From Brugia malayi (Eukaryota; Nematoda; Chromadorea; Rhabditida; Onchocercidae): a DNA stretch of 64,000 bases. The notes below the pieces were generated by a model that was not told the DNA's origin, made no database searches, and saw only the letters and a list, made by a program, of their open reading frames with translations. Of this stretch, positions 24,851 through 37,431 are shown piece by piece (positions within the stretch are counted from its first letter, which is position 1; every line of letters begins with the position of its first letter). The translations under genes and the position numbers were made by a program. The stretch lies in assembly GCF_000002995.4 (NCBI RefSeq), contig NW_025062477.1:3630649-3694648 (forward strand), written 5' to 3'.

Positions 24851-24959
24851 GAATTTCACGTCCGGAAAATAAGTTACCGGAGGCTATTTTCATTGCGGCC
24901 CGTATCCGTTTAAATAGGGCCGTGAAATGGATGTTTACGAGTTCCGATTTGTTCCGAAG
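24851..24959 (+). CDS. Candidate 5' exon of the UBE2Q gene
   Basis: This segment starts after TTCACAG and ends before GTATCG. It is open with no stop and reads as convincing protein (for example KLPEAIFIAARIRLNRAVKW). It contains an in-frame ATG at 24931. Its phase (two spare bases) fits an acceptor CAACAG at 25636-25641. From there the frame continues through SLALVALLDK into the presumed UBE2Q start at 25673. If used, translation from 24931 would add 20 residues. It could also be untranslated leader. Nothing upstream supplies a further start in this frame. Confidence 0.4.
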
Positions 24960-25404
24960 GTATCGTAAATAGATGATGAGGAAGAGGTGGTGTGAAGGGT
25001 TATTTGTGTTTGATTGGGATGTTATTCTTTGATCTCTCTAGGTTGACTGTTATTGACAGAGCTTTGATGAATTAAATGACGTAAGTTAATTTTTAAGGGA
25101 ATAGGAAGGCTTATTCGGGAATTCACACATACACGCCAAAGTTATCACTATTCTACAAAAAGTAATCTTTAAGTAGGAGTTGTAATTTAAAATTTAATAT
25201 AGGGATTATTGTTTAATGATTATATGGCGAAATAGGGAAGAAATTTTTGCATATATCTTTCTCCTATCAAACAAAATATGACTATGAAGCGGATGTAAAT
25301 TGGTCGAGAGTTTGACCTCTCTGGTCGAGAGTTCGACCTCTTTGTATATATGCTGAAGTTTGATTGACTCCATATCCTAATTGTGGGTAATAAACTGATG
25401 GAAA

Positions 25405-25437
25405 TGTTATATTAGCTTGAGTCAAGCTAATATAACA
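25405..25437. repeat. Near-perfect palindrome, 16-bp arms
   Basis: TGTTATATTAGCTTGA pairs exactly with TCAAGCTAATATAACA across a single G. It lies upstream of the main UBE2Q coding exons, inside the intron implied by the candidate 5' exon. A short direct repeat (GGTCGAGAGTT-GACCTCT, twice) sits about 100 bp to the left, at about 25300-25343. Confidence 0.85.
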
Positions 25438-25672
25438 TTGAGTCAAAGTAATCAGTAGCAAAAGGAAAGAACTACTATGGGTGGTTTGATCTACTACTAT
25501 TTCAGTTATGGGTCATTTGGCACCTGGTGGGTTACATTGAATTAACAGTCGATTTGATGTTCGGCTACATAATATACTCAGTTATTTTATAGCGTTTCAT
25601 GTTTACAGAATAAATAATTCGATAAAAAATTGAAACAACAGGAGTTTGGCACTGGTGGCCCTACTAGACAAA

Positions 25673-28022
25673 ATGGCTTGCCTTCAAAAACTAAGACAAG
25701 ATGTTGCAATGCTAGAATCTCTGTTTCCAAAAGAACACGAACGTTTTCAGGTCGGTGAAATTTAACGCTGAAAAAAATATGAAGAGACATGCTTTTTTGC
25801 TAAAAACTTTTTATGTTTCTTTCATTTCAGGTACTTTCAGCATCAGTTGATGAGATTACAGTTCAGTTTATTAACCCTCAGAATAAACCAATCGTCGTCA
25901 CAGCTAACGTTCTAGTAAGACTATGCATTTTGTATAAAGACTGATTAAAATTGTTATAAAAATTACTCATATATACTAACAAGTGTGAAATAAAAAGATT
26001 TTTCTAGCTGGTACCATTTGCATTATAATTTCTCTAAATTCTATAACTTTCATAAAAATTCGATCACTTATAAGATCGTTATTGGAGAACATTATTGCAG
26101 GAAAATTATCCACACGTTGCACCTATCTGGTTTAGTGAGTGTGATGATTCAACAGTTACAGCGATTTTGCAGTCACTTACTGAAGCAGAAGCACCATGTT
26201 ACATTTTACTACAAACGCATGAACTTGTTTCACGCTTATGTTCCTACTATAATGTTACTATACCTACTGAATTGATCTCTATTGGCCCTGTAAGTTTTTG
26301 CTTTTTTTAGCTATCTTAAAATTTCGGAGATATGTGCCTATTTCTATATGCTTCTTTAGGTTAATCTTAATATATGTAAATTACATGAGAACCAAATAAA
26401 CGATAGTGTACTGAAATGATTCAATTTGTAATGGAAATTTTTCAAATGATGCATTTATATTTAGATCTTTAGCGTTACTCTTTCTCTCAGAAAGATATAT
26501 GATTCTTGCCCCCAGAAAGTAGAAATTACTGCCCAGAAAAATCAAAAAGTCCTTTTATCATTCTCTTAACAAATGCAAATATTTTGCTAATATAATTTTA
26601 GAGATATGCGGATTTTGGGTTATTTATAGGTTGGAGATGAAAGGGATGAAGGAATGGAGAGTGACGATGATTATATTTTAATGGAGGAAGAAACAACGTC
26701 ACGTAAAGATGCCGGAGATGAAGAAGTATCCCATGCTTTCTTTTTCTATTCATAATATTCATAATTTGCTACTATCTGAATCGATATCATATATCATCCA
26801 ATCATAATTTCAGGATTTGTCAGCAGAACAGAAAGCAATATTTGCGAGACTTAACCATGTACAGCGTGAGCAACATTTGACGGGAGCTGCAGCAGGTTCT
26901 GTGACAGCTACTGATAGACTAATGAAAGAACTGAAAGATATATATCGTTCGGATCATTTCAAGAACGGTGAATTTTTGGGATGCTTTTTTAAAATGTATT
27001 TTTATTTTTTCAAATATTTCAACTTTTCATTTTCATTTTAGGTGTATATTCGGTAGAGCTAGTAATGGATAGCCTTTATGAATGGCACGTGAAATTAAAA
27101 AAGTAAGTTCGTAATTTGCTGATTTACCCAATTTAATTTCGATGAATGTTTCTATTCTGCGAAATATTCTTCATTGAAGGGTGGATCCGGATAGCAGTTT
27201 AGCACACGACATGAAAGTGATGATAACGAAAGAAGCACAGGATTATATTTTATTTCATTTCCTGTTCAAGGATACATTTCCGTTCGTTATATGGCTCTAT
27301 TTATAAGTGTGAAAATAATTTTATAACATATTTGTATCATAAGTTTTCTGATTAGATTTTACAATCGATTTCTGTACTAGCAAATATTACGTATCAATTG
27401 CATAACTTAGGTTGTACAGATCAAATTTAAGCGATTTCCTGCTAGGGATAGATAGCCTTGTTTGAATCTATGATAATGTTAAATTGGTTTACGTCGTGTT
27501 CCAGTTTCGAACCGCCATTTGTACGCTTAGTTTCTCCAACAATTACGAATGGATTTGTTTTGGGAGGTGGTGCTATCTGCATGGAACTTCTAACAAGGCA
27601 AGGGTGGTCAAGTGCTTATAGTATCGAATCTTTGATCTTACAAATTGCCGCTACTTTAGTAAAAGGAAAGGTCTGTCTCCTTACTTCTATATTGATAGAA
27701 CAAATTAAAATGATGAAAAAATGAAAGTACTGCGGTTTGTTAAAATCTTTTTTAGTATGTCTGCGTGGAAACAAATTTTTTATATATCTAAATTGAATTG
27801 TGTTTTATTATCTGGAGAGCTGTTTTGTAAGGAAGGTGTTGTGAGATTTTTTTGAGAATTTTTTAGCAACATCAATTGTCCTAGTTGCTTAATTTACAGG
27901 CGCGCATCAATTTCTCAGTTAAAGGGCAGTATACTTTAGCGCGAGCGCAACATGCATTCTCATTGCTTGTGCAGACTCATGCAAAATCGGGATGGTTTAC
28001 ACCTCCTCAGGCAGATGGTTGA
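25673..28022 (+). CDS. ubc-25: UBE2Q-family ubiquitin-conjugating enzyme, 350 aa, 9 exons
   Basis: E2 enzyme of the UBE2Q1/UBE2Q2 group (C. elegans UBC-25). Exons: 25673-25750, 25831-25914, 26101-26289, 26630-26725, 26814-26967, 27042-27102, 27180-27281, 27505-27670, 27900-28022 (351 codons with TGA). The N-terminal half, from [20 protein letters not shown] through [11 protein letters not shown], is RWD-like, followed by an acidic linker ([13 protein letters not shown]). The UBC fold has [29 protein letters not shown], where Cys in ICMEL is the catalytic residue, then [20 protein letters not shown] and a C-terminal [10 protein letters not shown] matching the human GWYTPPKEDG end. Length and ending indicate a complete gene. 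The seventh acceptor is AAG rather than CAG/TAG. The start may lie further upstream. Confidence 0.95.
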
Positions 28023-29414
28023 TGAAATATAGCTAAAGTAATTGAATTCTAGTACCGGCAATCAATCATTCAAGCGCCATCTCTTACTGACTTATCTGTT
28101 TATTACAATTCGCTCTTTCATTGCTAGTACTTTTTTTTTTTTTTCCTTTTTGTGTATTATTTGTATGTTTCCCATCTTAAATGTTATTTGATATTTGATA
28201 GAATTTTTTTTAATATATCGTGTGTGTAGTGTGAGATTTTCTATTTTTTTTAAAAAAAAACCTCGCATTTTTCTTGTGAAATTTCTTTTCTAAACTGTAT
28301 ATTATATGCACCCATTAGTTAATTTATTTTAAAAAAGTAGGTAAATTATGTTTGTTCAGTGTGAACTTCAACACGTCTTAAAATCTTAATCTAAATGAAT
28401 CAGTATACATATACTGATTCATTTAGATTAAGATTGGTTTTATTTCGTGACATACTATATCGCCAAATAAGAAAACATTTTTTTGGTTGATTATTTCACT
28501 GCGAATACTGTAGTTCTGTATACATACTGAGTCTATTAGTTTAGTTTAGGATGGCTCTATAATGAAAGTTCTACTGCTTTAAACGGTGTGATTTGATTGT
28601 GTTACAAATTATACTTTTATTTGCATATTGTATTGTATTTTTAATATCTATTTCTCTATTTGCTATAAAAAAAAATGTATTCCCTATTCACTTTATGCAG
28701 AAAATTGTTAGTAGAATAGAGGAATAGGGGATACAAGTTGCATTCAGGTCTTGGATAATCGAAGCTGCGATATAGTTCAATTTAATTGTTTTTTGGTTTA
28801 TTGATTTAAGGATTTGTTTGTCGGTGCTCTCAGTGTTGCTTAAAAGCTGAATTTTTTTCTTTGGCAAAATAGAAGTAACTTAATCTGTCCAGTGTCGTGA
28901 AATTATAATTCATTTTATGAGAAATCATGAAATATTTTGCAGTATAAGATATAGATTCCTCTTCTCATTTCTCAACTGTCATTTATTTGTGTAATATGAA
29001 TAAAATCAGAATGGCTCATTGTCTTCTTTTTTTTTGCTCATTTTGTGATACAGCAAATATCATTGATATATGGTTTCACTTAATTTAAGGATTGTTTGTC
29101 AAAGTGCAAAGTTTTTGGTCATTTATATTTCATTTTTTAGACGGAATAGAGTTTCAGTTAGTGCTTTTGTTTCAGTTTCCTTCTTTTTTTTTATTATTTG
29201 ATGTGTGTGAGGCCTTGTCAACTGAAATGTGATGAAAGTGGTTTAGATCGTAACCGCAAAATAGATTTGTGGTCTATTTAATTTGGTGATAGCTGGGATT
29301 TTCAACTTTGTCTTTGGTAAAAAGTTGTTGCTTGAATAAGAAATATCATAGTTGGAGTTGCAGAAGTATTCTTCGGGAAATGTTCTGTTGTTTTATGGTA
29401 TAACAAAGTTCGAA
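28023..29414. other. Intergenic stretch between UBE2Q and STE24
   Basis: The UBE2Q 3' UTR and STE24 upstream region. No ORF is supported. The main landmark is the palindrome at 28382-28435. Confidence 0.6.
28382..28435. repeat. 54-bp palindrome (26-bp arms, 2-bp centre)
   Basis: Left arm AATCTTAATCTAAATGAATC followed by AGTATA; the right arm is its exact reverse complement, across a central CA. It lies about 360 bp after the UBE2Q stop codon. Confidence 0.92.
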
Positions 29415-32400
29415 ATGTTTTGGTTGATCATATTTATCACATGGTCAATATTCTTTTGGGATTTCTATCTTTCTATACGACAGGTAAGTTCCGGAATTTT
29501 TCGTCTAGTATTTCGAAAATTGTTAGTGGGTTGGCAAGATGGTTAAGCCATTAATTCCTTCTCTCCCTGTCGATCATTTCAAGTATTCTGAGAGAATTGA
29601 AAATTAAAGGAATGTTCCGCATAGTTCTACATATAAAAAAATCGAGATCGGAATAGATAATGATCAATTATACATATCAAGTGTCATAGAAGATAGCAGT
29701 GAAAGTCCATTAGTACAATGTTTGATGAGTCTGTAGTAAAATAAATTGTTTATTTTGTATTATGGTTAAAACTACTTAACTTAATCCAGAGTAGCAGCAA
29801 ATTATCATTGTGTAGAATGGATAATGTTACACGACTTACTTATATAATAAAAAAAGTTTACAGTATCGTGTCCATCGTGATGCAGTGAAAAGGCCAGATG
29901 AAGTGAGCGAAATAATGAGTGAAGAAGAATATCGAAAAGCTCGGATATATAGACTTGACAAACATCACTTTTCTTTCGTCTACTCTATATATTCGCAGCT
30001 AGAGTTAATGGTAGATTGCATTTTCCTTTTTCAATCATTTGACTTAAGACATTTTTGTTAGGATAAGAATAAAATGCTTGATTTTGTTCTTTGAGCTGCT
30101 TTTTGTTGCTTTCAACTTGAGAAATTTTAGGTTATTCTGATATTCTATTTACCTCAAATTTTATGGAGCAAAAGTGGAAATTTCAATCTGAGATTTGGGT
30201 TTACAAGCGAAGTAAGTTCTTTGACACATGTGACAATAATTTTTCATTTTTCTACTTGTAAAGAAAGAAGAAAAGAGTTGTTAGAATATGTGTACTTTAT
30301 TCGATTAAGTATACTACTACTCGAAAATCAATTGGATTATTGCTAATAGTTCATGAATTTATGTTAGAAAGATTTAAAGAACAAAAATTAAACCTTCCAG
30401 ATTGCACAGACAATAACCTTTATATCATTAGTATCAATTATCGAATGTCTAATGAGTATACCATGGCAGCTTTACGATACATTCGTAATTGAGGAGAAGC
30501 ACGGGTTTAATAAACAGGTCATTTTTATATAATTGAAACTTTTAGTAGATTGAAAATTTTATAAAAAAGGTTGAGCGGTTTTTTTTTTTTTGATAAAAAA
30601 TGATGTGACTGTAATGCACATATTTTCAATTTAAGAGGAGAAGGAGTAAATAAGAAGAACTGTTCATGCAGTTAGTAAGTATGGATTTTGAATTATGTTT
30701 CAGAATGCTGAACAAAAGGTTCACAGTGTAAGTGAGCATCTATTTATTTAAGTGACAAATTAAAGATTTTATATGAACAGGGAATTTGCAGACATTGGGT
30801 TTTTTCCTAAAAGATAAAACTAAAAAGACGATAATATCATTATTCTTAATGGCACCGATAGTAGCTGCAATTGTCTATATTGTGGAACGTGGAGGACCAT
30901 ATTTCTTCCTTTATATTTGGATTTTCCTCTCAGTTGTCATTTTTGTATGTTTTTTTTTTCTTTGAATAAAAAGTTACGGTAACTATTTCATTTAATAGTA
31001 ATTTTATGTTTGAAATTTCAGCTTTTGATGACGGTTTATCCTGAATTCATAGCGCCTTTATTCGACAAATATGTTCCACTTCCTGAGAGTGAACTGAAAC
31101 AAAAAATCGAGAAACTTGCTAGAAGTCTAAATTTCCCACTGAAGAAGTTACTCGTTGTATATGGTAAAGTTGTTGAGGAAATTTGAATTCTTTATTTTTT
31201 TTTTCGCTAAATTTCGTATAATTGCGAGATTCTCGGGCAAAAATTTTTATGTTTCAGGTTCAAAACGATCAGCACATAGTAACGCTTATTTGTACGGTTT
31301 CTGGAATAATAAACGTATCGTACTTTATGACACGCTATTTGGTGAAGAAATGAGAGCAAAATTAAAGGAAACTGCTTGCTTCCCTACAGTTAGTTGTCAT
31401 ATTTATTGAAATATTGTTTATCCAACTTAATATTATTCAAGAAAATTAAACTAGCAAGTATATGAATTGCTGTCGTAGAAGGCAAATTATCTCGCAATAC
31501 TTTCAGTCTAGGAGTCATTCATTTTAAAAACGCTAATAAATAAATTTAATAGCTTGATAATTTTAATCAGGAAAATGAGGAGAAAAGCTATGATAAGGGC
31601 GATGAGGAAATAAAGGAACGCAAATTAGGTATGCAAGACGATGAAGTTTTAGCCGTGCTAGGCCATGAATTTGGACATTGGGCTTTATGGCATGCAGTTA
31701 TCCAGCTCTTCTTTGCTGAGGTAATTTTTATTGGATTTGAAATTTAATGATGTAGTGGGTAAAAAGAAACGCTATGTCAAAAGGGGATTTTCTTGTTTTT
31801 TAGTGATTTGAGTTTTACGAAAGTTTTGATTTTCCAATAATGTTTAGATAAATTTGTTGCTGCTACTTGCTATATTTGCGAAGTTCTATCAATCTACTTC
31901 ACTTTTCCATGCATTTGGTTTCTATGATTCAAAACCAATAATTATCGGATTTATGATCGTTTTCCAGTACATCACAGCTCCTTATAATGAATTGTTCTCA
32001 TTTCTAGCGACGGTTCGTCTTTGAAAATTGCCTTTATAATTTTATTTAATTGATTAGTCGCGGGTACTGTAGCCCCAAAAAGGCAACCTAAATTTGACAG
32101 TGTTTTTTCTTAATTTTTTTTGTTGGGAATATGGTAACCATGTTTTATATCTTGTGTACTTAATTTAAAAAAAAAAAAAAAAAATTAGGTCGTTCTGTAT
32201 TCATTCTTGCATTTATAGATAATGTCGAGACGTTTGGAATTTGCTGCGGACCATTTCTCAGAGAAACTTGGTTATGGATATGAATTGCGTAAAGCATTAA
32301 TTAAACTTGGCAAGGATAACTTGGTTTTACCAATTGATGATCCGCTCTATTCGATGTTTAATCATTCACATCCACCAGTACTAGAACGAATTGCTGCACT

Positions 32401-32416
32401 CAAAAAAGTTAAATGA
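29415..32416 (+). CDS. CAAX prenyl protease STE24/ZMPSTE24 (FACE-1), 450 aa, 10 exons
   Basis: Multi-pass ER/nuclear-envelope zinc metalloprotease that trims prenylated CAAX proteins. Exons: 29415-29483, 29864-30010, 30131-30211, 30401-30517, 30792-30944, 31022-31163, 31258-31388, 31571-31720, 31848-32012, 32219-32416 (451 codons with TGA). Hydrophobic helices alternate with conserved loops: [58 protein letters not shown], the zinc motif VLGHEFGHW (HExxH), FGFYDSKP and [11 protein letters not shown], where Glu of LEFAAD is the expected third zinc ligand. The end [17 protein letters not shown] matches the human protein. Human ZMPSTE24 has 475 aa. The first in-frame ATG is at 29415. A possible 24-nt cassette exon lies in the fourth intron. 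Confidence 0.96.
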
Positions 32417-32987
32417 GTTTTCCTTTTTTTTTGCTTGTTAAGAAATATTTATGAATTGTACTTCCGGTTTCCACTTTCCCAGTCTCCACCTTAACTTTCA
32501 ATATGTTGATTTTGTTATTGCATGAAAATAAAATGTATAAATATATATATGTTCTTAGTGACACGATATCTAGTAAATAAAACTCTCCATCCATATTACT
32601 ACAATAAGTGTATCGGGAATAACTAATGGAACCTCCGTTTCGCTATCAGTTCTTTAATAAAGTTCGACACTGGAAAGTCCAAACCGAAATTTCAAGACAG
32701 TAGGAATACACAAGTTGACCCTTTCAAGTATTAATAGTATCACTAATCCTAGACGTCTTAAGAATGTAACATTTAGGTTTGCTAATATAATGAAACAAAA
32801 TCGTCGAAAATATGTCAGAAAACATATGGAAGTGATAGATAGATGCTGCAATCTTCTGCTTAATAAACGGTACAAGCATGTTTTATTTTCATTAGAGATG
32901 ATTAACATTAACAAATAACAAATGATCAAGAATGGATTCAGTAAAAAATGAGAAGAATCAATGGGTCAACAATACAACACAGGCCGA
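32417..32987. other. Convergent 3' UTR region between STE24 and La
   Basis: STE24 (+) and La (-) end tail to tail across 571 bp. Overlapping ORFs on both strands (about 32654-32929) show no recognisable protein and are probably UTR. An AATAAA at 32525-32530 could serve as a poly(A) signal for STE24. Confidence 0.5.
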
Positions 32988-35523
32988 TTAATCCGAATCT
33001 GCAAATACTGTTTTGGTAGCTTTCTTTTGCTCTTCATTTTCAGATATTGTTTTTCTCAATTTCTTCTCAGGTGTGTTATCAGCTTCCTCAGCTGATCTCT
33101 GTAAAAACCGCTATTAACGATGATTGTTATATAATTTGAAATAAGCTTACTTTTAAATCACTTATATCTATCACAAGATTCCAACTAAATCTCAATGGAC
33201 ATTCAGTAGTTGAATTAATGAATTTATAGCAAAAAATGCCTTCTGAATGTTTACCTTTTCGCCTCGTGTCACACCATTCCGTGGACCATTTCGCCCTCGA
33301 CCACGACCTCGAACCTTAGTTCCTCGTCGATTTTTTGCTATCCGTGCTTGCTTATCAGCTTTCTTTTTGCTGAAGTTATTCCAGTATTCTTCTTCTTCCT
33401 CACCCTCAAGCACAGTTCCCTTAAGCTCATTCCCACCAAACATAACTTTTCCATCTTCTCCTTTTTCTGTTGCTACCTTCCAAGCAATAGCAGCACCGTT
33501 TTCTTCACCACCAAAACGAATTTGAGCCTTAAAAAAAAAAATAATTATCCGAATCAAGAAATTGCGACATTATAAATAAAATTATTTGTCAAGCAATTGC
33601 AACATTAACCTCCTCGAGCAAAAGACATTGTTATTCCATGCCAAGTAAAAGTAAAAGTAAAAGCAAAAAGTCAAATAATTTACCTTTTCATCTCCCTTTT
33701 CGTATACAACATACTGAACATCGCCGAACTGTTTGAAAAAATCTTTAAGTTTTGCGAGATCGCAGTCCTCTTTTGGAATATTCTCCACTGATAGCACCAG
33801 TCCTCTGACAAAATGTACCATCTCCAGATTTTTTTTGGTCTCTGCTTCGACAGCCTTCTAAAAATAAAAAGAAAAAATTAAGACAAGAAATTTTTGACCG
33901 AACGACTTACTCATGTAAATTAGGGAGCTAGAAACCATATGGCACATATACGATGCAATAATTTAGCAACCTTTTTAGCTTGTTTAGCAGCACGAGCAGC
34001 AAGTCGTTTTTCTTTCAGCTCCTTTTGCTTATTCGCCCAGTAATCATTCCTTAAAATACACATTAATATGCAGGAGACTAGCCGCGTTTTTTATATACTC
34101 TTAAAAATTGACTTATCAATAATTTCAGCAGAGAAGTTGTGTATATGTACAGAATTACACAGAAAACACTAATAGGATAAAAATCTTACTGCATCATTTT
34201 CAATAGTTCATTGCCATTGAACTGTTTCGTATCGCTGTTAACAAAAGCTTCTGCTATCTCTTGATTTTTATAAGTGACGAACACTGAGCCTTTGAAAGCT
34301 CTCTTTTCTGATTTTTCACGTCGCATCATTACATTTTCAACACTACCAAATTGCTTAACGAAATTTAAAATGTCATCCAATTTTGTGTCTCGCCCGAAGC
34401 CTTTCTGAAAAGAAGCATGTGGTATTCATGTGTTATTTCATTAAAGCAGTAGAATAAAACGCGATAAAGTTATCCAGGATTAAGATACAAGCTTTTATCC
34501 AATTTAAAATAATCTCATTATTATTCGTCCAAATCCAAACGACATAAATTGGTACCAATAGAATTAGGATGACACCCTTTTATAGCTCGCAGGTTGTGTG
34601 GGTGAATATAATACAAGAAATATAAAAACGGAAATCTTACCTTGTTATGATAATAGTTTGCAACACAAACATAGTTTACTGAAAAAAAAAAAAAAGAAAA
34701 CAACTTACAATATATACAGTACGCCGTTTCACAACTTGCCAATATTCGAGCGAATTTTCTGGTAATGGTGCTTCAGGATTACGTCGTATTTTACTACCAT
34801 CTTCAGATACCTGTATCAGCTTAGAAAGCTTCAAAGACTCTCCGATTATTTTGGGATCGGAAGAAATCTGTGCCAAGCGTTTAAATTTTAGCATTGTTGT
34901 AAGCTGGACCCCTAAATGCAAAAAAAAAAAAAAACATCTAGACAGAAATTCACTTCACCTTTAATATATTTCGATGTAGTTCAATTAAATATACTTCACG
35001 TTATTACCTGTCTTGAATTAAAAAAAAAAAAAAAGAATACTGTGTGTATAATACTATGACTTGTCAAAGTTAAGAAATATATATTTAGTTTTTGTAAGTC
35101 CATAGACGCAACAGAATTACTCACACCCGTCATCTTTCTTGATTTCTTCCTGTAGAAATCGATCTCGAGGTAAATTGATATCGCCAAAATAATACTGAAG
35201 TTAAAGATAATTACGGGATGAAATAAGTCCAAGAATATTCAATTTTAATTCATTTTTTCCTTATAAAACTACTGGTGTAATCTTGCTGTCAAAAATCTAA
35301 ATCTACTTACTTCAACCTGTTCAATAATCTTCTGCTGAACATCCGTATTAGAACTGTTGTCAGCTACCATTTCTTTCAGATCTGTAACGTTATCGGAAGG
35401 TACAGTTACATCAGCATCACTGCTTTTCTCGCTATCTCCATTCTCATTTGTTATAGTTTTACTGCTAGCACTAGTAGTTAATTTTTCATTTTTCTGACTG
35501 TCAACTGCTTCTTGATCCTCCAT
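32988..35523 (-). CDS. Lupus La RNA-binding protein homologue, 445 aa, 8 exons
   Basis: La protects the UUU-OH 3' ends of nascent RNA polymerase III transcripts. Minus-strand exons in order: 35311-35523, 35125-35194, 34709-34911, 34190-34404, 33971-34049, 33684-33857, 33255-33527, 32988-33098 (446 codons with TAA). An acidic Ser/Thr-rich N-terminus precedes the La motif (EYYFGDINLPRDRFLQEEIK, KDDGWVQL, LKFKRLAQ, KIRRNPEAPLPE). RRM1 follows (KGFGRDTKLDDILNFVKQFG, KRAFKGSVFVTY), then a basic linker of LKEKRLAARAAKQAKK type. A second RRM (xRRM-like) spans VHFVRGLVLSVENIPKED to YWNNFSKKKADK. The tail is RGRGRGR-rich and probably a nuclear localisation or RNA-binding segment. Human La is 408 aa. 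The second donor was set to GTGAGT because only that phase restores the conserved GW. Confidence 0.95.
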
Positions 35524-35988
35524 AGAGATTAACTCTCCTCGAGATCCAAAAAAAAAAAAAGAAAAAAAAAAAACGTACAATGAAATGTACAACAAATCGC
35601 TTTGACACCAAAGTAAAATACTAAGTGCAAACAATGTGATTTAAATGAGCTAATTAAATAAATCGATCAATGAAATAATCTGATCAGTGAAAAAAACAAA
35701 AATGAATTATGCAAGATAAAAGTTATGGTTAAAGCAGAGTCAACATAGTACGAAATCATCTTTATAAACAGAAAAGTAGCGAATAAAATTGATCGGTGAC
35801 CTATAACCTTAATTCCTAGACCACAATCCAAATAATTTACTTACAACTTACACAACCCTAAACCATCTCGCATCAGTCCAAAATAAAAATGTCAGACCAA
35901 GAAAAAAAATTGATATACCGAATGAAAGAAATCTTCTTTGGAGATCTAGAATATATAACAGCAGAATATTGCGCTTTTTGTTGTTACT

Positions 35989-36321
35989 AAGTGAGAATTA
36001 AAATTAATGAAGTTTATCAGTTCTTCTTGTATACAAACCTTGTAATTAACAACATTTTAGAGCTTTTAATTACCTTTTGACTAATGGTTTCATTTATGTT
36101 AGAAGTAAGTTAAACTAAGAAATGAAGTAAAAAGCTTTTAAGTGATATTAAAATTAATGAAATTTATCAGTTTTTCTTGTATACAAGTTAGGGCCTTTAA
36201 TTATTTTCAATCAATCGTTTGACCAATTATGTAGTTACCTTAGCTTTTGGATGGCTGTTAGCAAATTACTTATGTTAGAAGTAAGTTAAACTAAGAAATG
36301 GAGTAAAAAGCTTTTTAGTAG
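35989..36321. repeat. Imperfect tandem duplication of about 150-180 bp
   Basis: Two copies share ATTAAAATTAATGAA, TTTATCAGTT.TTCTTGTATA and, further on, ATGTTAGAAGTAAGTTAAAC followed by a TAAGAAATG.AGTAAAAAGC segment. They start near 35989 and 36141. The second copy has an extra segment in the middle. Confidence 0.75.
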
Positions 36322-37202
36322 AAAACAGAATACACCTTTAAAAAAGTGACTAATTAAAATATATATGGAAAAATGCAAAAGTGCGTGAGAGTGACACGTA
36401 AGCATATGTAATTGAGAATTTTCTAATAAGAGAGCAACAATTTGATCCCTAAGTAAGTAAGTAAGTAAGAAAAAAAAGTTAAAATTAAAGACTAATTATT
36501 TTCAAAGCATTGCACTATCGATTATGAGTGGCGCAATTTGCTAATAAATAATCATTAAACATAGTTTTTTAATTGTCATCGCTGTTCAATATTCAAATAT
36601 TGTTAATTTAACCAAAGATAAGTAAGTAAGTAAGTAATTGATAAGGATGAAGTTGAAATTGAAATTAAAGTTGAAAAAGTGCTATCTTCAAAATCATTCA
36701 AACATAAATAATATATGTCTATAGATTCAATGGTAATTAATTCAGTTAAAAATGAATATATTTCATCATTCTTTTTCACAATAATTATTTTTACTAAAAA
36801 ATTTAATTTTCTCTTTAAGGTATGCATACAATGAATGTCAAATGTGTATATCATAATTTTACAATATCTATTTTCAAATTTTTAATTTTAACAACAATTG
36901 CGCATAGCATTTTGCGCTTTCTGTATATTTTCATGATGAAAAAAAGAAAAGTATTTGATAAGAAAGCTATTGATAAGATAAGAAAAAATGCTATCTTCTC
37001 TTATGTTTATTAAAATGTATTTTTGAACAAATGAGTTGAAAATGTTAACGCTGCTTTGAAATAATCATTTCTACTAACACTTTTGCGCAGTCTTTTCTTC
37101 CTGCTCTGATCAACAGGTGTTCAGAGATTGACAGGTATTCAGAGATATGAAAAGAATCTTATCAGTAACTGCGTCAATTGAGGATGGTACAGTTACATTG
37201 CT

Positions 37203-37306
37203 GATCTGTTTTATATATTTCCATGATCTGTTGATATATTTCCATGATCTATTGATATATTCCCATGACCTATTGATATATTTGCATGACCTATTGATAT
37301 ATTCCG
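37203..37306. repeat. 21-bp tandem repeat, 5 copies
   Basis: Unit GATCTGTTGATATATTTCCA plus T, with copies diverging to GACCTATTGATATATTTGCA. Each unit carries GATATAT. The array is in the intergenic region. Confidence 0.8.
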
Positions 37307-37431
37307 ATAAAGTTCATTAAATCGTGCTACGAATTACCTTTTATTAAGCAGGTATTTCTCATTTCAAGACTGAAAAAGAAAGTGGCAACTAATGCTAATA
37401 ACACTAAAGGTTTGTTGTAGTTAAAAAGATT

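Noticed and set aside
32654..32929. Overlapping ORFs on both strands between STE24 and La
   Set aside because: They lie in the convergent 3' UTR interval. No domain, start context or splice partner is seen, and there is no reason to prefer either strand.
33247..33575. Plus-strand Pro/Ser/Phe-rich ORFs
   Set aside because: They are antisense shadows of the La C-terminal exon (RGRGRGR and Lys-rich coding).
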